Assembly: GCA_024707145.1 (NCBI GenBank)
Contig: JANQAI010000014.1
Span: 62,001 to 126,000, forward strand
DNA: 64,000 nt
Direction: 5' to 3'
Origin: Magnetospirillum sp.
GTDB lineage: Bacteria; Pseudomonadota; Alphaproteobacteria; Rhodospirillales; Magnetospirillaceae
Shown: piece by piece, positions 60,809-64,000 of the stretch
Layout: each line of letters opens with the position of its first letter
How positions within the stretch are numbered: the first letter of the stretch is position 1
Made by a program: the position numbers and the translations under genes
The notes under the pieces: model-generated
The model's database searches: none
What the model saw: the letters and a program-made list of their open reading frames with translations, nothing else
What the model was told of the DNA's origin: nothing

Positions 60809-61970
60809 CCGGCCACCTTTGAAGGAGACTCGCGGGGGATTCCCCTGAGGGAGCAGGCATGATTCACTGTGGCTCCACAGATATGGGGGAGCCGATGTGG
60901 AATGCGCTCAAGATCAGGGAAGACCTGTCGGCCGGTGATTTGCGGCAGTTGGCACGCAAGGAGGGCAATCGCCGGACAGCGATGCGGATGCTGGCGATCG
61001 CCAACGCGCTGGAGGGGATGTCGCGGGCCGAGGCAGCGCGGGTGGTGGGTATGGATCGCCAAGCGTTGCGGGATGCCGTGGTCCGCTACAACGCCGAAGG
61101 CGTGGCCGGGCTGTACGACAGACCCAAGCCGGGCCGAAAGTGCTTTCTGACCGAGGGCCAGCAGGCGGCGCTGAAAGCGTTGGTGCTGCGTGGTCCCGAC
61201 CCCGAGAAGGATGGCATTTCCCGCTACACCGTCGCCGACATTTGCCGCCTGGTCGAGGAGCGCTTCGGCGTGCGTTACGCTGAGCCACCGATGGGACGAT
61301 TGCTGAAGCGCCTGGGGCTGTCGCGTCAAAAGGCGCGGCCGGTTCATCCCAAGACCGACCGGATCGCCCAGGAGCGGTTCAAAAAGGGGGCCTGAAGCGG
61401 GCGCTGCGGGAGGCGAAGCTGGCCCACCCCGGCAAGCGGCTGCAACTGTGGTTCCAGGACGAGGCCCGCTTCGGCAACAAGGGCCGCGTCACCCACCGCT
61501 GGTACGAGCGCGGCCAGCGCCCGCCCGGCCTGTGCGACCGCCGCTTTACCTGGGCCTACATCTACGCTGCCGTCCGTCCAGCCACCGGCGACGACTTCAC
61601 CTTGGTGATGCCGACAGTCTCCACCGAAGCCATGTCCATTTTCCTGGAGGGCTTCAGCGCCAGTCTGCCGACGGACGTCCACGCGGTGCTCGTCCTCGAC
61701 CAGGCCGGATGGCACGGAGCCAACGCGCTGCGCATCCCCGACAACATAACGCTCGTGCCGCTGCCGCCCTATTCGCCGGAGTTGAACCCCGTCGAGCGGG
61801 TATGGCTGCATCTGCGCGAACGCTACCTGTCGCACCGCCTCCTTGATGATTACGAGGCCATCGCCGATGCCTGCTGTACCGCCTGGAACGCCCTTACCAG
61901 CAACCGCGACACCCTCCGTTCCCTCACGGAGTTTCCCTGGTTGCAGCAGGTCATTTCATAGGGCGAACGG
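60809..61970 (+). mobile_element. IS630-family insertion sequence
   Basis: The element is flanked by TA dinucleotides (60807-60808 and 61971-61972), the target duplication of this family. The ends are imperfect inverted repeats (CCGGCCACC... at left, CCGTTCGCC... read inward at right). One transposase gene nearly fills the 1,162 bp. It interrupts a minus-strand gene. Confidence 0.8.
60859..61961 (+). CDS. IS630-family transposase (frameshift at the A5G5 run)
   Basis: About 367 residues in two frames. The first (to 61395) is the helix-turn-helix part (MSRAEAARVVGMDRQALRDAV, then DPEKDGISRYTVADICRLVEERFGV). The second holds the DDE catalytic site: Asp in LWFQDEARFGNKGR, Asp in VLVLDQAGWHGAN, Glu in YSPELNPVERVWLHL. 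They are in -1 relation at AAAAAGGGGG (61381-61390), as in elements using programmed frameshifting. One G lost from the run, like other sites in this window, would equally explain it. Confidence 0.88.
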
Positions 61971-62211
61971 TATCACTGGCGCGGCCCAAAGAGCTGTGGC
62001 AATGAGCATAACGCCGGGCCTCATCTCGGCTCCGTGTTCCTGGCTCCAGCAGCCTTTCAACGGCGGACAGGAGCAATAGAGCAGCGGTCTGCGTGGGGCC
62101 ACCTTCCTTGTCGGCCCTCTCCACCCGAGTGAGCGCGAATTCAATGGCCGCCCTGCCGTGCCGGTCCACCAATTCACGGGCTGACTGCTCAATGGCGGCA
62201 AGGTCGGTCAT
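61971..62211 (-). pseudogene. 5' fragment of the gene interrupted by IS630
   Basis: 80 codons from an ATG overlapping the resolvase stop as ATGA (MTDLAAIEQSARELVDRHGR ... SSLGRASD), after which the frame enters the insertion sequence and stops. The start is coupled to the resolvase gene. See the 3' fragment at 60343-60808 for the reconstruction. No family is recognised. Confidence 0.7.
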
Positions 62212-62786
62212 TGAACGGCGTCCCGGATGCGGATGATGGTCGCACGGGACACTCCGTGGTCACGGGCAATCTGGGAAATGGTGACGCCTTCACCAAGCGC
62301 GGTGCGGATGGATTCCACGGAACCATCATTGGTGACCTTGGGGCGTCCAAGCCGCTTTCCTTCGACCCTGGCTCGGGCCAATCCCGCCTGGGTGCGTTCT
62401 ACCAGGAAGTCTCGCTCGATTTCGGCCACCGCTGCGAGGGTCGAAAGCACGAGCTTGCCCGCCGATGAGGTCAGGTCCAAATCGCCAAGCTGGAGCACGC
62501 GGACCGAACAACCGGCCTGCTCTAAGGCACGCACCGATCCGAGGATGTCCACGGCATCGCGACCAAGCCGATCCAGCTTGCTGACGATCAGCCGTTTCGG
62601 CTTCCTGGTCCGGCTGATGGTGTCCATCAGTTTGGCGAACTCCGGGCGCTCCATCGCGGGGACCTTGCCGCTGATGGTGTCGGCAAAGATGGCATCAGCC
62701 TCGTAGCCTGCCCGTTCAATCTCCAGCAACTGGTTCTCGGTCGTCTGACCCGACGTGGAAACTCGGGCGTAGATGAACGTGTGCAT
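62208..62786 (-). CDS. Serine recombinase (resolvase/invertase family)
   Basis: 192 residues from the ATG at 62786 (MHTFIYARVSTSGQ, with catalytic Ser10); an ATG at 62804 would add six residues. The catalytic domain includes KRLIVSKLDRLGRDAVDI and AEIERDFLVERTQAGLARAR, and the C-terminus is a DNA-binding helix-turn-helix (TISQIARDHGVSRATIIRIRD). It is small, as in Tn3-type resolvases and Pin-like invertases. Its stop overlaps the next minus-strand gene (ATGA). Repeats just upstream of it may be its target site. Confidence 0.9.
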   Translation of the reverse strand: MHTFIYARVSTSGQTTENQLLEIERAGYEADAIFADTISGKVPAMERPEFAKLMDTISRTRKPKRLIVSKLDRLGRDAVDILGSVRALEQAGCSVRVLQLGDLDLTSSAGKLVLSTLAAVAEIERDFLVERTQAGLARARVEGKRLGRPKVTNDGSVESIRTALGEGVTISQIARDHGVSRATIIRIRDAVQ

Positions 62787-62789
62787 TCC

Positions 62790-62860
62790 GGACACCCTGT
62801 TCAAAATAGGTGTTCAGAATATCACGTGTTCAAAAGTTGCCAACCCTATTTTTGGACACC
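62790..62860. promoter_or_regulatory. Repeat cluster upstream of the resolvase (candidate res site or operator)
   Basis: Copies of TGTTCAAAA (62799, 62827) and an inverted version (TATTTTTGGACA, 62847) are bounded by GGACACC at both ends (62790 and 62854), and one copy forms a near-dyad GACACC..GGTGTTC. Resolvases bind such clustered repeats next to their own gene. The match is by pattern only. Confidence 0.4.
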
Positions 62861-63090
62861 TCATTTGCGCGGATGGACGACCTGTTCGGAAACGGTCGTT
62901 TTTGGGCATTGTGGAGGGACGGATTTTTGAATGAAGAAGTGACGAATGCCAAATATCAGGGCACTCAAACTTTCCGTGCTTTAGTCACTAGAAATAAAAA
63001 TAAATGTCATTGGTATTTTTCCATTGACATTTGCGGTCCATATGCAGTAAAACCTGCCCATCCTGATCGAGGCATTGGCCTCCGGGACGG

Positions 63091-63189
63091 ATGCGGAGCG
63101 CCAAACCCAAACTCTGTATCCAGATCGTCGAGCCTAACGGCTGGCGCACGCCCGAGATGTTTCGGCGTGTTTTGGGTAAATCTAAATGA
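63091..63189 (+). CDS. Small 32-residue frame coupled to the next gene
   Basis: From ATG 63091 (MRSAKPKLCIQIVEPNGWRT ... RRVLGKSK) to a TGA that overlaps the next start as ATGA. There is a weak ribosome site. The coupling and the basic composition suggest a small real protein or leader peptide, but it may be chance. Confidence 0.35.
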   Translation: MRSAKPKLCIQIVEPNGWRTPEMFRRVLGKSK

Positions 63190-63875
63190 CTAAAAAGGAA
63201 ATGACGGCCGCCGAGGGCGTGGCCGAGGACTTTGTTGGTGGTGGCGCCAATGCGCAGGGTGCGGCAACGCCGTCCCTGGCGGAACGGGTCAAGCACCTTA
63301 TCGAGGGCACGAAGACGCATCGGGCTGCCGTCGACGTTGCGATGGCAGCCATCATCAAAAACAAGGCCGACACCGACAATCAGTATGCCGTCATCACGGG
63401 TCAGGTGGTCGAGGCTGTCGCTCTGTTCCAAGCGGACCCCGAGGCAGCGGATAAGTTTTTCCAGCAAAAGAAGGTCAAGTGCCGCAGGGACACGGCCAAC
63501 GTAGTCCAATACCTGACGGCCAAGTGCTTGATGGGGAATGGTCGGGGAGGCGGTCCCATTTCCAAGATTGCGACCGTTGCGGCGGGAATGGGAACTGATG
63601 CCAGCACTTCGGCTGTTGAGCGCATCAACCTGCTGGGTGGTTTCGCCAAGGCTTACGAGCACTTCAAGCCGAAGAATCCCCAAGCAGCCGACGACAACGA
63701 GAAGTTCGTTGGCGCGGAGCTTGTTATTCGCCTTCGGGATGGTTCGGCGGCAATCCTCCCCGTATCGCCCAATGAGTTGGTGCGGCTGGGCACCAGGAAG
63801 ATGGTCACTTGGCTTCCGGCCGACGACAACACCAACGTGGCGGATGTCTCTGGCAATGACGGGGAGGACGCGTGA
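63186..63875 (+). CDS. Hypothetical island protein
   Basis: 229 residues. The start is the ATG at 63186 or, with AAGGAA as ribosome site, the ATG at 63201. Helical N-terminal half (SLAERVKHLIEGTKTHRAAVDVAMAAII), a Gly-rich loop (MGNGRGGGPISKIATVAAGMG) and a C-terminal acidic tail. No family, signal peptide or membrane span is seen. Its stop overlaps the next start (TGATG), so it belongs to an operon running off the right edge. Confidence 0.65.
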   Translation: MTKKEMTAAEGVAEDFVGGGANAQGAATPSLAERVKHLIEGTKTHRAAVDVAMAAIIKNKADTDNQYAVITGQVVEAVALFQADPEAADKFFQQKKVKCRRDTANVVQYLTAKCLMGNGRGGGPISKIATVAAGMGTDASTSAVERINLLGGFAKAYEHFKPKNPQAADDNEKFVGAELVIRLRDGSAAILPVSPNELVRLGTRKMVTWLPADDNTNVADVSGNDGEDA

Positions 63876-64000
63876 TGTCCCTTTCCGCCAATGACAGCAT
63901 CCCGATGGCTCCCATTGCGGAGGGAGCCATCACCCCCGCCGACAGCCTCATCATCCACAGCTATATTGAGGGCTACCGGCGCAGCCTTCTTCCGCTCCAC
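63875..64000 (+). CDS. Partial gene at right edge
   Basis: 42 codons from the ATG in a TGATG overlap with the preceding gene (MSLSANDSIPMAPIAEGAI ... SYIEGYRRSLLPLH), running off the window. Too short to assign. Confidence 0.55.
   Translation, partial: MSLSANDSIPMAPIAEGAITPADSLIIHSYIEGYRRSLLPLH

Larger units (their letters stand above)
58674..64000. mobile_element. Left part of a tRNA-Arg-associated genomic island
   Basis: From the tRNA 3' end on, base composition drops clearly and the genes are an integrase, a resolvase, an insertion sequence and unknowns, unlike the housekeeping genes to the left. No duplicate of the tRNA 3' end (attR) is visible up to 64000, so the right boundary lies beyond the window. 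Confidence 0.75.

Noticed and set aside
62810..63193. 127-codon plus-strand frame between the resolvase and the island operon
   Set aside because: It begins at a GTG inside the repeat cluster, has no ribosome site or family, and overlaps the better-coupled short frame at 63091.

Overview
The window is very GC-rich DNA, about two-thirds G+C by eye, from an alphaproteobacterium. A Rhodospirillales, Magnetospirillum-like organism is the best inference. This rests on the rplY-pth-ychF cluster, an encapsulated-ferritin gene close to that of Rhodospirillum rubrum, a PetA-type Rieske protein, a mix of livKHMGF-type transport, chemotaxis and homocysteine methyltransferase genes, and an alphaproteobacterial intergenic palindrome near 37.1 kb. 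No gene gives a species-level identification.

Layout. 0-7.5 kb: a TPR-like protein leaving the left edge, then a GntR regulator, a cysteine (amide) hydrolase and a complete branched-chain-type ABC importer in one operon. 7.7-9.4 kb: a chemoreceptor. 9.6-12.1 kb: an acetyltransferase, two tandem-duplicated tail-collar (microcystin-dependent-like) genes and a DUF6916-like gene. 12.4-26.2 kb: the most striking locus. It holds a ~2,400-residue LEPR-motif/DUF4347/VCBS/beta-repeat exoprotein followed by a TolC-like lipoprotein, two adaptor proteins, an M50 metalloprotease fused to an adaptor domain, and an exported phytochelatin-synthase-fold cysteine peptidase, with no ABC ATPase. 26.2-34.2 kb: an aminotransferase, two ferritin-like genes, an EF-G paralogue and EttA. 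34.3-48.4 kb: mostly housekeeping (ankyrin protein, ychF-pth-rplY, HD hydrolase, orphan Rieske, E1/transketolase, Lrp, ilvA, MYG1). 48.4-50.7 kb: an Lgt-like membrane protein with a radical SAM enzyme of the Tes/PTO1314 type and a small membrane protein. 50.8-58.4 kb: an MFS exporter, an RTX protein with an 18-residue Q/A solenoid, a periplasmic binding protein paired with a histidine kinase, homocysteine methyltransferase and FKBP. 58.6-64 kb: tRNA-Arg(CCG) followed by an integrase and the left part of a lower-GC genomic island with a resolvase and an IS630 insertion that splits a gene.

Sequence quality matters for reading this window. At least 21 otherwise well-conserved genes or gene segments are broken by single indels. 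Nine are one-base losses in C/G runs. Nine are insertions that turn AGCT into AGCCT, AGGCT or AGGCCT. Three are other indels. The repeated signature says these are base-calling or assembly errors rather than pseudogenes, so the affected genes are annotated across the break as functional. Coordinates give the whole corrected gene and each entry names its break.

How the genes work together. The early operon looks like uptake plus hydrolysis of an amide-type compound under GntR control. The 12-26 kb locus is best read as a dedicated export and processing pathway for one giant surface protein. The 48-51 kb group suggests lipid or lipoprotein acyl-chain remodelling. The 53.7-56.8 kb pair looks like a ligand-sensing two-component input without its own transporter.
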